Source: Haliotis asinina
Lineage: Eukaryota > Mollusca > Gastropoda > Lepetellida > Haliotidae
Assembly: GCF_037392515.1 (NCBI RefSeq)
Contig: NC_090288.1
Span: 55,041,673 to 55,105,672, forward strand
Direction of reading: 5' to 3'
Length of the DNA stretch: 64,000 nucleotides
Shown: positions 9,950-21,019 of the stretch, in pieces
How the letters are laid out: every line of letters begins with the position of its first letter
Numbering within the stretch: the first letter of the stretch is position 1
Notes under the pieces: generated by a model
The model's input: the letters and a program-made list of their open reading frames with translations, nothing else
Database searches by the model: none
What the model was told of the DNA's origin: nothing
Translations under genes and position numbers: made by a program

Positions 9950-12180
9950 GGACTATTGCTGTCGCCAACTTTTAGGCTTCCAAAAGATTGCACTATGTCG
10001 TACTGCTGCTTCAGAAGCGAATTTTGGTTCCATGGAGGCAGTTTTGCTATGTCAGTAGTGCGTATTCTTTGTATTTAAGCATGCTGTAAAATTTTATCCA
10101 ACAGAAGTTTGGTTGTATTTAGTGTCATGAAAGAACCAAAATACATACGGGTTAAATTGCCCTGGTTAGCATGTCGATGGCGCACCAAGCAAACTCCAAA
10201 CACACGTTTAGATTATATCGGTAGTAAAGGTAAATTAACATTACCGCTTTGCAGCTTTTCTTGTGGTGCATCATCGCACACACCAACATGATCACTTTTC
10301 TTGATTGACCTGTTCATCTAATCCCGGTATGTTAAAACATATAGTTTCGTTAACATTGATTTTTCTTACAATATGGAAATATATACTCGACATACGAAGA
10401 GGTTTTGTTTTAGCAAATAATCACACATTACTGTCATAACTCAAATTCTAGCATGCCAGTAATAGTCTTCTTTCGTGTACATTTGGTGCTCGGCAGTTGC
10501 TATATACGTGCCCCAAGCAAACACTCTGTATTTATTCATCTTGAAATAGCATTATTCATGACCAGGACTAACTTACGTCACCGCCACATTTGGAAATATG
10601 GACGAAACTCGCGTGTTTTGTTGTCTGGTATTGCTTAAATATCAACAATGTGGATCCAGCTTTGACAAGTGAAAAACGTTTTAGGTATTTAACGTCCTTT
10701 ATGTATAATTAAGGTAAATTACATTGCGATAGTGTAAATTACATTGCATTGTAAATTACGTCGATGAATTATGAACGATGTTAGTTTTCTATGCACAATG
10801 GTTTCAATTCTTACAGTGTTAGGAATTGGAATTAGGTATCTAAATATGCTATTTGTTGAATGGATTGTGGTAGGGTTATCTTTCTGAATGCTGAAATAAA
10901 CTTCTAATTGTGATAATTACAGTAAGTGACTTTCAGACAGTATCAATATGTTTGAGTTTTATTTCAAACTCTTCGGTGAAGGGGTTTGTGACTGAAATAA
11001 TCCATCGAAAATATCAATTCATTCAGTTATGTGCATTCACAAATGCTGGTAAACACATCATTATCGTAACGTAAATTACTTCATTACCTCAGATATTCAG
11101 GTATGCTACGTGAGAGTAGCATACATTTGTATCTCAAAATGGAGATATACGAGTTGTGTCGTAGTTGTGTCGTTTTCAATAAAAGATAATTGTTACATAC
11201 TGATTAAAAGTTTTCTTACTGAGATAAAATTTAATTGTTACCAAAAGTGGGTGTCATTACTGAAGTATGTTAACGATAGTAATTTACGCTACAGACGAAC
11301 AATATCATTGTCTTGAACAACCAACAGAAATAGTTACAATTGTCGATTGTTTGTCATCAAGTAGCTTCGCAGTTTTGGACTCGGGTACACAACTTTCAAC
11401 TAGTATTTCCATTTTTGATTAATATTGTTTGTTATGATATTATTATAAGGCTAAATACACAGTTTACAATGCTGATTATTTTATTTGTTGTCACATCAGA
11501 TTCGCTTCAAAAGCTCGCTGAATTTGTGTATAATTTTGATCTACGAACGCCCGAGCGTATCACGCAATTCGATTTGAATGAAAAGATCGTAAGCATATAG
11601 GGATACTGTAACATAAAATACAACAGGAATTGGTGGTCATATATTTGTGGACAAACAGTGAGAAATCTGGTCGTGACCGAGTGTGAATATTTTGCAAAAA
11701 GTTAGTTCAGATGTGGTACTAACTGGAAACATGACTGCATTGCGGATTTCATTGACATGATTGTTTTCATAGTTGCATATAAGAATGGTCCCAGTTAACT
11801 GAGAATGGGTGAGTATGATACTCGTAGATTCGGATCTGGGGTCTTTTTCGTTAAAACTAAAGACTCATTTGACATTAACAAAATTTTGTATACGAGAATA
11901 TGCAGCTTTTACTCTCATAACTGCTGTAAGTCTCCCAGATTGATTGATGCCAAACCCAAACAAATAATACACCAGCGAATCCTGATGTTAACCATTCCCC
12001 GTTATCGAGTGTACTGCATATTCTTTAGGTTGCGATACATATCGGTGGATATCGTAGAATCGTGAAGCTGTAGATCCACTAGACATACAATAACCATCCA
12101 AGGATTAAGACAATAACCCAAAAGTCGAACTTACAGTTAAGATCAAGACAGACTAGACATACGGTTGCACTCAGACTTAA
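9950..12180. other. AT-rich, no recognisable gene
   Basis: Only short open frames (up to 86 codons) with no motif or splice support. A small repeat of GTAAATTACATTGC occurs near 10710-10755. Confidence 0.45.
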
Positions 12181-12184
12181 AGCG

Positions 12185-12340
12185 GGCATTTTTTGCTGTT
12201 AAATGCTGCACTCAGCAATATTCCAGTTATATCTGGCGGTCCTCTGTAGATAATCGAGTCTGGACCAGTGATCAAGATCATGAGCATCGATCTAACCACG
12301 ATGACGCGCCAACCAAGTCAGCTTGGGTTGCTAATGGATC
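12185..12340 (-). mobile_element. SINE family B fragment
   Basis: The minus-strand 3' half includes CAGCAATATTCCAGTTATATC, AATCGAGTCTGGACCAGTGATC and CATGAGCATCGATC. It is truncated before the 5' head. Confidence 0.7.
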
Positions 12341-12537
12341 TGAAGGGGCACTCGTCTCCAACTGTTCGGGGAGGTTCGTTGCATCTGCAATAGTTTATCT
12401 CAGTAGATACCTGGATCGACTGGTTCGCGATCTCTTTTGCGCCATCTCCGAGGACCGTTCAAAACGTATGGCTATATGATGTAATGATGATTCTTATAGC
12501 GAATCCTGACTTCCATCCTCAAATCTATGTACAAAGT

Positions 12538-12800
12538 AACATATGTCATATTTGGGATTTCACTTTTTTGGTAAAGTACAAATTCTAGTACTTTTTTTCG
12601 GTTGAGTCCCATTCGGGATTCGAACCCGCACCCTCAGAGTCAGGCACCTAATCGCCAGCACACAAAGTCAGCCTGTGTGCTGGCGATTAGGTGCCTGACT
12701 CTGAGGGTGCGGGTTCGAATCCCGAATGGGACTCAACCGAAAAAAAGTACTAGAATTTGTACTTTACCAAGAAAGTGAAATCCCAAATATGACATATGTT
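12538..12800. repeat. Near-perfect palindrome made of two SINE family C copies
   Basis: The left arm 12538-12663 and right arm 12675-12800 are inverted copies, each 126 bases. I count one mismatch and no gap, around an 11-base spacer. Each arm runs from a tRNA-like segment (GGTGCGGGTTCGAATCCCG as B box) through ACTCAACCGAAAAAAAGTAC to a tail with GTGAAATCCCAAATATGAC. The arms are truncated at the same base at the centre. Confidence 0.9.
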
Positions 12801-12804
12801 GCAT

Positions 12805-14000
12805 TTGACCACTTTCTAAATGGCATCGTGTAATCATATGTACAAAGTGCCCCCGCCTCCCTCGTGCTGTTATCGAAATCAATGAGACAGAGTACACGTG
12901 TATAAACTGATGATCCTCAACATCCCCAGAACAAAATATGTAACATCACCGACCAGCCATAAATTGTTAACGGTCCCTATGCGCAGTTTACACAATAAGC
13001 CTATATATCTCCTCATTATTCAACAAAGATGACTCACACTCTCGTCTTGGAATTACTTGGGAAATTAGTTATCTTTGTGACCACTTGAAATACGGTGGTA
13101 TTCACCAGCAAGGAATTACTCAAGTTTGGACACACAACAAAAAACAATACTGATACAGGTATGTTTATTTCGTGTATGTTTCGTAACATCACTTCACGCT
13201 TCCACCGTCACCTAAAGCTGAAGAGCCGATTGGCCACTTGCCATGCTGTTACGTATCTATTAACGCTGGTACTGGCAATAAAGAACATTGTACAAGTCAA
13301 GGATGGGTCATGCTGTAATCTCCATTACATAACCCTGACAGTGAGTCTGACAATAGCCTCCACGAACACTTCCAGTAGCCTGTCCTATCAGTATTACAGT
13401 CATCATCGTATTGTCATTATTCTTTGAGGAACATGCAGTTTTTGGATTATATGGTGCAGACTTATGTCACTCTGCAGTACATCCATCTCAGAACATATTC
13501 CTGCCAATACCCATAGATAGTTTTATAGTACCTAATTTCGAATTAATATTGCTTAATACCAACAAAAACGTGACACCTGGTCCACATCAAACCGAAGGGT
13601 CATGACTATAAAAGATCTTTTGTTTGCTACGACTGAGAGTAAATATTTTAAAATGGCAGTACGCCACTTTAACTTTATACTAGTCATGTCACCATGGGCA
13701 CCAGAACATGGCTTTACATAATGCACCCATGTAAGCAATCGAACCTACGTGTGACCAAATAAGTACCTTGATCAATACAATTATGGTCAGTTTGACGCAG
13801 GTTCCATTCATTCACTACCTCACTATTTAGCTAAAAAATAATTCTTCAGTCTTTGTAATGTATATATCCATTTGAACTGAAATTTCCCATCCTCAGTGTA
13901 TTTAATGATTCCTAAAGGTTATCCAAGATCTGCTTCCTGGACACATCTAACACACACAGGGACAAACATCAGTTTGTATCAAGGGAAAATCTGTAGTATA
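12805..14000. other. No recognisable gene
   Basis: AT-rich sequence. A 110-codon plus frame at 13095-13427 has no motif, skewed composition and no splice support, so it is not called. Confidence 0.4.
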
Positions 14001-14023
14001 ACAATAAAATTACAAAAATAGTC

Positions 14024-14029
14024 TTTATT
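14024..14029 (-). terminator. Polyadenylation signal AATAAA
   Basis: The minus-strand hexamer lies at the end of the repeat-poor block, followed by a T-rich stretch. It is the best candidate for the 3' end of the transcript that contains 14-18 kb. Confidence 0.4.
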
Positions 14030-16689
14030 GTATTTACAAAAACCTGCATGGTTACAATGCAGCAGGCAGAATGTAAGGTCTATATACAGATGAAAGAAAA
14101 CACTTTCACATCAGTGCCACATTTCATTGCATAATCACATATACAATATCTATTACCTAGTTTAATTGTAATGTGCAGTGGGAATAACAGTTTTGAATGC
14201 ATTTCATATTTGTAAATCAGTTATCTATTTTATGGTTGAACAACCATCTTTGATGTCACAGAGCAACATATTGTGCCATCAACAACAGATTCATACACAA
14301 TGAAGTGATGTCCTCAAAGTCAATTAAATACACATATAAATGTATCTCCAGTGTAATAATGTATTTGACGCAAGATTACAGTCATCTCTCCCGATTATTT
14401 CAAATGAACCATATTTAATAATAAACATAAGCTTTTCTCTATTCAGCTGAACTGCTGATACCATTAACAGAAACCTGCTGCTCATTTCATGGTAAATGCA
14501 AGTAAGGCGTATACAACTTTTAGCAATGTTCAACCCACGACCTAATGAATAAACACTTGAACCACAGCCCCCCCCACCCTCGCTGGATAAATGTGCTTCA
14601 AAGGGATCATTTATAGTAGATGACTTTTTCGTAATGTTGAACATACACACTTGGTACTGACCTGGCCCCTTCCAACACAAACAATGGACTGAAGTATTCC
14701 CAGAAAACAACAGGTTGTAGATGGACACATTGTCTGCCTATTGTCTCATAATATACACCAGGACCCATCGTCCTAACATCAGTTGCCAGGACCAACCAAC
14801 AATAATCCTTAGCAGACAATGAGTACATTTACAGGGAGGCTAACTATAGACAAGGCAATATTTAAATTGATTCTCACTCTGGGGAAAAGGTAAGCACTTC
14901 TGCAAGACTGTTGTTCTGGTAGAAATAATCTGTATTTTCTTGTCTAATTATCTCCATCACACTTCACATACACCATCACCAGCCTAATCGGCACAATAGT
15001 CACAAAGGCTCCTGAACAACACAGTGACAACTATATTGGCAACTACTTCGGCAGAGTGTAACAGTGTTTTTCAGATGTATTTTTATTAACCACTCTTCAA
15101 TGAAAGGATCACCTCTCATAGCCATAATGCAATACAAAACACAAATGCAACATGACACTCCTCAACTGTCAAGACTGAGAGCATGTAAGCCTTTATTCCA
15201 CACCTGGGCAATATAACATGTAACACGAATAATATTACAATAACACTTCGCAATGGTTCTGTGTACATTTTTCAACAATAGCATCTCCAGGTTCACAATA
15301 CTATATAGCCTGTGAAACTATTACCCTTAGCAGTATGGATTTGATTATCACAATTACCTGGAACTAAATAATAACATGAGTACACAAAAAACCACACAAC
15401 ATAAGGAAGTTAAAGAATGCCCGATTCTTTCATATTAATATGATCAATCAGTTAAGTGATAGCAGATTAACTGTTGTAGTATACATAATTTGGTGTAAGT
15501 CAGCCTTTTTTTTGTCAGTGACATAGTGTGTTATGTTACATCATAAATCAGTTACTAAAATGTACAATGCTAATTACTGACAACATACGTATTGTTCTAA
15601 CACATTAGTGAGGCAGGACCAAAACAAACAAAAATTAACAAACTCTACCATCCAGACGAAATAATGGGTACAATGTTTACTTCATAAATACACACACAAA
15701 AACTAAAATAGTAGGTAAGCATTTCCCATTTCTGGCTCAGCACTAAGTATGGTAACATTGTAACAAATACAGCACTTGTCATAATGAATAAAACATTCAT
15801 TGTCATAACAAACAGCACTTTTCTCGTTATAAAACACATAAAACAAAAAGACACTATCAGCTTCCTACTTGGACGTCAAAGTTTATTTTAAAACCTTCTG
15901 TCTCGTGGTATCACAGACATAACACAAACTGATAAAGGTTTAAAACTCTGATACTTTTAACAACTTGTGTGGGTACTTCATAATATTTTAATGTTTTGGA
16001 ATTAAAAAATCCAAAATGATCCTCCCAAATATTTATATTTATCAACAAAAATAAACAATATCTTGAGTATGAAAAGTACAGTTATCTTCAGTGGCAGATG
16101 GATTAATGATGTCATTTGATAGTGATGTCATGGTAATGATGACATCACAATGGACTGCAAAACATTGAGAAAGAATTTCATCTCAGTCAAGAGATCTCCA
16201 CTGAAAGCCAGTTCAGATGATAGAAGAAAAAAAACAAAGGTTACAGAATGAAGTGAGACAACACTAGCAGATGCACCAAGTCTGCTAATGAGAAAATATA
16301 TTTCATAATTTAGCTATTACATATCCAATCGACATACGTTGTCAAGGAGGCCCTCAGTTATCAAAAACAACAAAATCAACTTTCATAACAAGCCGACAGA
16401 CAAAGCTCATCATTTCAATTATCTTACAAAACCATGTTTATACACATAATGCTCCAGATTATATCACTAAGTTTAATATACTAAGTTTTAATAAACTATC
16501 TACTCTTGTCTTAGTATACAACTACAAACTACTGAAGTATATTTACTTCATTTTACCCCTGAATCCAAGAGAGGGGTTGAAAAATGCATACATAAAATAC
16601 AATGATGGTATTATTTTTAAGCCTGGTGTGGCTTTGAGCATGCTCAAAGACAATCTTTCCCTCACTAAAATTAACAAAAGCACGTGAGT

Positions 16690-16825
16690 ATGCTTTCATG
16701 CAGCTTTCAGCAATATCACGGCAAGGGATACCAGAAATGATCTTAACACACATTGTGTGGGGGGAATCAAATCCGGGCCTTCAGTGTGATAAGCGGATGC
16801 CAGTAGGCTACAACACTGCCCCAAT
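16690..16825 (-). mobile_element. SINE family A copy
   Basis: The minus copy includes GCAATATCACGGCAAGGGA, GGAATCAAATCCGGGCCTTC and GGCTACAACACTGCCCC. It is diverged, and is the only SINE inside the candidate 3' UTR. Confidence 0.7.
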
Positions 16826-18136
16826 TAACAAAATACGATCATGAAATACTTAAGTTATCTAGTCAGTCAGTCAGTACTGTGATTCGGCCAAAACAATGAC
16901 TCTCACACTGTAACCACCAAATCATGTTATCACCGAGCATACCATCACAGTAGTTGGTACAGATACCAAGCCCCATTAAGTAGTACTCCAGATGCAGTGG
17001 AGCAAGATGCTGGAAGCCACCATATGTTCAGTTCATCAACAGATGCTTGCAAATCAATGTTAAATGTTGTTCTTTTTTCTTCTCAAAATAGTGACAAATC
17101 AATAAAATATTGACCCTTAAACTTAAAAATATGAATATGAAAAAGTTCCAGTCTAACATCCTTCTACCAGCTGTGTAGAAATATAAATTAAATTTCTTCA
17201 ACAGGATGTCAAGACAGTGTGTGGTATCCCTGATGCCCTCAGAACCTACCTGAATCTTTCTCTGTATTGGAATCATCCTAGCGGTATAGCTCTCTGTGTT
17301 TTCTATTTAACAACTTGACAAAAAAGTATTGTTTCTATTGCTGTTAAGTATATGTTAGCACAGGCTGATTATAGAGGGCATGACCACTTGAGGAAAAGGC
17401 TTCAGCAAACACAACATGTAATCTTTGTTTTTATCGATATGTGTATGCATTTAAAAAAGAGACAAGCACAGCAGACAGAGGGCCCTGTAAATATGGGTCC
17501 CAGACATGATCATTGTCAATGACAAATGAAATACTGTCTCCATGACAACACTTAATGAGGAGATATTGAGCAGCATATTTGGTTTTGGAATTATCTAAGT
17601 GACATCCTTACTCACAAGCAATGCAGTTCACAAGCTTATTTCTATAACGAAAGCTAGTAGTTAACATCGGAAATCATCTTGTACATAGTCAAGTTTCTAC
17701 TACTCTCGATATATTAGAAATTACAAAAATAATGCCGAATTTGCACACAGAGAATTAAAAACTCAGACCTAGTTTTGATTTGGGTCGTTGACTGAAGCAG
17801 CGTCTTCACAAACACCAGAAATATGTCATGAAACTATTTCTCAAGTACCTCTATCATACAAGTCTTGCTTTCTGTATCTCTGAACTAAAGCCTGTATAAG
17901 TAAACAATCTGTGACAACCCAAGACTCCTGGACTCTAACTGTCTGTGATGCTGACCTCCATTACAGTTTCTTCAGGACTAAGCAGAGTGGCAGGCATATA
18001 TAGTCTTTGGCAGAAGCAGATAACACAGCACTAGGAGGCGTTCACTGCACCATCACCACTTCACCAGGCACTCATGGACGTTCTGCAACTGAACAGAAAG
18101 AAAAATCTACAGGAATGTTTTTGGCAATACGAGTGG

Positions 18137-18250
18137 TAGGTAGGTAAGTGGCAAAAGCGCTTGTTGGTTACAAGTAAAATTCTGGTTTAATTCCAATCAT
18201 TGGTGCAAAGTACTAATCCATTTCTGATGCCCCTCCATGTTCTGTGCTGT
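18137..18250 (+). mobile_element. SINE family A, diverged fragment
   Basis: GGTAAGTGGCAAAAGCGCTTG, TCTGGTTTAATTCCAATC and CCATTTCTGATGCCCC align with family A in order. Confidence 0.5.
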
Positions 18251-18442
18251 AAAATGAATAAACCATTAGAACATAGGAATCATTCTGTCAGATATTAAAG
18301 TTTTCTTGTACAGAATATTGCACTGGGTTTATCATTTATATGAATCTTGTCTTATGTCTCACTCATCAATATTTCAGCTATATGTGAGTGACCTGTGCAA
18401 ACACTAACCTGGACAGACAAAGTGACTGAGTGCGCAAGTAAG

Positions 18443-18561
18443 GTTTCACCACTTTTAGCAATATTCCAGCAACAATTTGGAAACCAGAAAAGGGCTTCAC
18501 ACTTTGTTCCTTTGTGAGGAAACGAACCCTGGTCTTCAGCGTGACAGTGGCTTTAACCATT
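18443..18561 (-). mobile_element. SINE family A, part left of the DIRS insertion
   Basis: TTTCACCACTTTTAGCAATA, GGAAACGAACCCTGGTCTTC and GCGTGACAGTGG..CTTTAACCATT represent the 3' and middle parts of a minus-strand SINE. It breaks off exactly where the DIRS element begins and resumes at 25141 (AGACTATCCCACC). Confidence 0.8.
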
Positions 18562-18585
18562 CGAACAAACCTGTAGAGGTTGCAG

Positions 18586-18796
18586 ATTCTTTGAATAGAG
18601 TCCTCCTTGGGGTACTTATAACCATTTAAATGTTCTTTAAATTCTCGCGACAGTTGTAACTATATTTTTTCAATAAAATATATACAAAACAAAAACATCG
18701 TTTTTGTCTTGTGAGACCACCCCTACAGGGCCCCTGGCCCCGTGACAGCCAAGAGCAGGTAACTCTTCAGACTATAGCCTCCAGCAAAACACTTCC
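18586..18796. repeat. DIRS inverted terminal repeat, left
   Basis: It is the inverted partner of 24928-25140, with few differences over about 210 bases. It contains TCGCGACAGTTGTAAC, the AATAAAATATATAC block and GAGACCACCCCTACAGGG. A 24-base extension (18562-18585) lies outside the inverted match, belongs to the element, and is represented in the internal complementary region. Confidence 0.92.
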
Positions 18797-18840
18797 GTTC
18801 TGTAAGCAATACAGACAGAATGTGGGGAGGTGGGTGGCCT

Positions 18841-18933
18841 TACCCCAAGGAGGACTCTATTCAAAGAATCTGCAACCTCTACAGGTTTGTTCGATTCTTT
18901 TTCATAGAGATCCTCCTTGGGGTACTTATAAGC
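18841..18933. repeat. DIRS internal complementary region (circle-junction copy)
   Basis: Bases 18841-18893 are the exact reverse complement of the element's left outer end 18562-18614 (53 of 53). Bases 18894-18933 are the exact reverse complement of its right outer end 25101-25140 (40 of 40). The region thus holds both ends joined, as DIRS replication models need for completing the termini. The join fixes the element borders at 18562 and 25140. Confidence 0.93.
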
Positions 18934-19432
18934 ATAAGACAGACTCCTAAAGACTGATCTTAGGGAGAGGCAATTCTGTCTGCTCATAAACCTGACATAA
19001 GATGATAACCTTTATTACGTTTAACTGAAAGTAACAAGGAATCAAACTTACCTGGTCACGTGACCTTCTATGCCTTGCGGCGGGGGTGCGGACCAGGGTC
19101 AGGCTATTACACGGTCTAACCCTACATTTCTATGAGAAAGTCGTAGGGTGCTTATAAAAAATACCCCCCCCCCTTTTTTTTTCACAAAAAACGGGAGTCA
19201 AACCAGGCGTCCGATATATCAGGGTCCATTCTCGTGCACTGGCCAAGGTGCTAGGGAAGACCTGAAAACAGTCTAGACCGGTAAAGCAAAAAATACCACC
19301 ACCATAATAGAGCCCACCACCGGGATAAAAGATGGAAAGTATACAGTAAGACACCACCACCAGTCTACTTGTTGCAGCTACAATGTCAAATGATCGTTCG
19401 TCAAATGATCGTTCGTCAAATGCAAGGGTAGC

Positions 19433-21019
19433 TCAATCAGCTAGGGCACTCGTGCCCTGCCCACTGGTGAGAACTGACTGGCCAAACCGAGCACGCTCGC
19501 TTGACAGTCTGTCTAACTGGTAATGACGGATGATCGTGCTCGGTCGGCTCCAAATAGCCGCGGAGCAGATCTCCTCAATGGGCAAGGCAGACGCATATGC
19601 CTTAGACGTCGCCACAGCCCTAACCGAATGAGCTTTCAAACCCTCAGGGGGCGTACGACCTTTCGAGGTGTATCCCATACAAATGGCAGAGACAAGCCAC
19701 CTAGATATGGTCTGCTTGTTCGCCGGAAGGCCAGCCTTGCCGCCACCATAACAGCAGAACAATTGATCATTCTTCCGAATGTCTTTTGTTCGTTTGATAT
19801 AAGCCTTAAGGGTCTTACGGACATCTAAGACGTGAGCACGTCGAAGAGAGGTACCAGGCGGCGAAGGCTGCGTGAAAGCGGGAAGCTCAATAGGCTCCGT
19901 AACGTGAAAGGTGCTATCTCTCTTAGGACGGTAAGTCTCTGGCAATCGAATGCTCACTCCGTCTTTGTGAAACACCGTTAATTCAGGGTTGGCGGACATA
20001 GCGTGTATGTCGTCTACCCGCCTGCCAGAGGTTACCGCCACAAGAAAAGCAGTCTTCCATGTCAACAGCTGGAGGGACAAAGCCGACAGGTTGTGAAAAA
20101 GAGGACCGGACAGCCAATCAAGAACGACTGGCAAGTCCCACGGGGGACTAATCCGCCGGACAGACGGACGGATTCTGTCCACGCCTGCAAGAAAGCGCTG
20201 AACTAGAGGGTGCTGCCCCAATAATGCACCATCGACAGGAATGTGGAAGGCAGAGATTGCCGTGGAGTAACCTCTAACTGTAGAAGCGGCCAGACCGGCT
20301 TCCAGTTTAGATTGCAGAAACTCCAACACAGATACTAGATCTGCAGAAAAGGGATCGAGAATCCCCCTGTCGACACACCAGTGAGCATAACAGGCCCATC
20401 TATCCTCATATTGAACGTTCGTCGAATCCCTCCACGAAGCCAGAATTGTGTCTGCAACTGGTGCAGGAATTCCTCTCGCATGGAGGCGACTCCGGACAGC
20501 AGCCAAGCCACCCACTGAATCCTGGGATTGGGGTGTGGCGCTCCGTTCTGGGATAGTAAGTCCGGTCGAAAGGGTAATAGTACAGGAGGCTGAGCCAGAA
20601 ACCTGAGAATTACCGGAAACCCGCTTTGAGCCGACCAAAGCGGTGCCAGAAGCACAAGCAGCCAAGCCAGTTGTGCGGTCAGCTGCAAGAGGACTCTCGA
20701 GATCAGAGGAACTGGTGGGAACCGCACAGCACTCTGTCTGTCCAATCGAGCAGAAAGGCGTTGTTGGCTTATCGCTCTCGGATCTGGTATCCTTGAGCAA
20801 GACACAGGAATCTGATTCGTCGCCCCAGAGGCAAACAGATCTACCTGGAACGACCCGAACCACTGGGAAATAATCCCGAATATCCCCCGATGCAGCATCC
20901 ACTTGTGTGGGGCTAGTATACGTCTCGATAGCGCATCTGCGCGGACGTTGTCTATGCCCGGGAGAAAAAAGGGGAGTACCCGAATGTCGAACTGGTCGCA
21001 CCACAGCAAAAACTGCCAC
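19433..21019 (-). CDS. DIRS tyrosine recombinase
   Basis: The open frame is 528 codons with stop at 19433. The recombinase part begins near residue 165 (about 20530); the upstream residues are the RT-RNase H region read in another frame. All hallmark residues of the tyrosine recombinase family are visible: Arg in SGRRVDDI (residues 331-338), the H-x-x-R pair in AHSVRAVA (H464, R467), W490 and the nucleophile Y500 in IIRHYQLD. The N-terminal SAM-like DNA-binding part contains TILASWRDSTNVQYEDRW. The enzyme would insert the circular cDNA by strand exchange. There is no stop or frameshift in the domain, so it looks competent. It overlaps the 3' end of the RT frame by about 200 bases. Confidence 0.9.
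   Translation of the reverse strand: MAVFAVVRPVRHSGTPLFSPGHRQRPRRCAIETYTSPTQVDAASGDIRDYFPVVRVVPGRSVCLWGDESDSCVLLKDTRSESDKPTTPFCSIGQTECCAVPTSSSDLESPLAADRTTGLAACASGTALVGSKRVSGNSQVSGSASCTITLSTGLTIPERSATPQSQDSVGGLAAVRSRLHARGIPAPVADTILASWRDSTNVQYEDRWACYAHWCVDRGILDPFSADLVSVLEFLQSKLEAGLAASTVRGYSTAISAFHIPVDGALLGQHPLVQRFLAGVDRIRPSVRRISPPWDLPVVLDWLSGPLFHNLSALSLQLLTWKTAFLVAVTSGRRVDDIHAMSANPELTVFHKDGVSIRLPETYRPKRDSTFHVTEPIELPAFTQPSPPGTSLRRAHVLDVRKTLKAYIKRTKDIRKNDQLFCCYGGGKAGLPANKQTISRWLVSAICMGYTSKGRTPPEGLKAHSVRAVATSKAYASALPIEEICSAAIWSRPSTIIRHYQLDRLSSERARFGQSVLTSGQGTSALAD

Larger units (their letters stand above)
14010..18088 (-). other. Candidate long terminal (3' UTR) exon
   Basis: The exon would begin at 18088 after a pyrimidine-rich acceptor (TTTCTTTCTGTTCAG) and end about 15 bases after an AATAAA at 14024-14029, all on the minus strand. 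It is about 4.1 kb, AT-rich, poor in repeats compared with its flanks (one SINE) and has no long frame. It could be the last 3' UTR exon of the ALDH1L gene, spliced from a strong donor (TG|GTAAGG) 9 bases past that gene's stop codon; the intron would then contain the DIRS element. Alternatively it is the end of a separate gene: read in phase from 18088 it gives a 12-residue tail ending LVKW and a stop. Confidence 0.4.

Noticed and set aside
12538..12800. Rho-independent terminator or miRNA hairpin
   Set aside because: The palindrome is formed by two SINE copies and is far too long. Bacterial terminators do not apply.
14324..14728. 134-codon minus frame in the 14-18 kb block
   Set aside because: No motif, low-complexity stretches and no splice support; better explained as 3' UTR.
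18711..18987. Short frames on both strands in the DIRS terminal repeat
   Set aside because: They lie wholly in the inverted repeat and internal complementary region and show no motif.
19054..19065. 12-base palindrome GGTCACGTGACC as a regulatory site in the DIRS element
   Set aside because: A perfect E-box palindrome, but a single short match with no supporting context.
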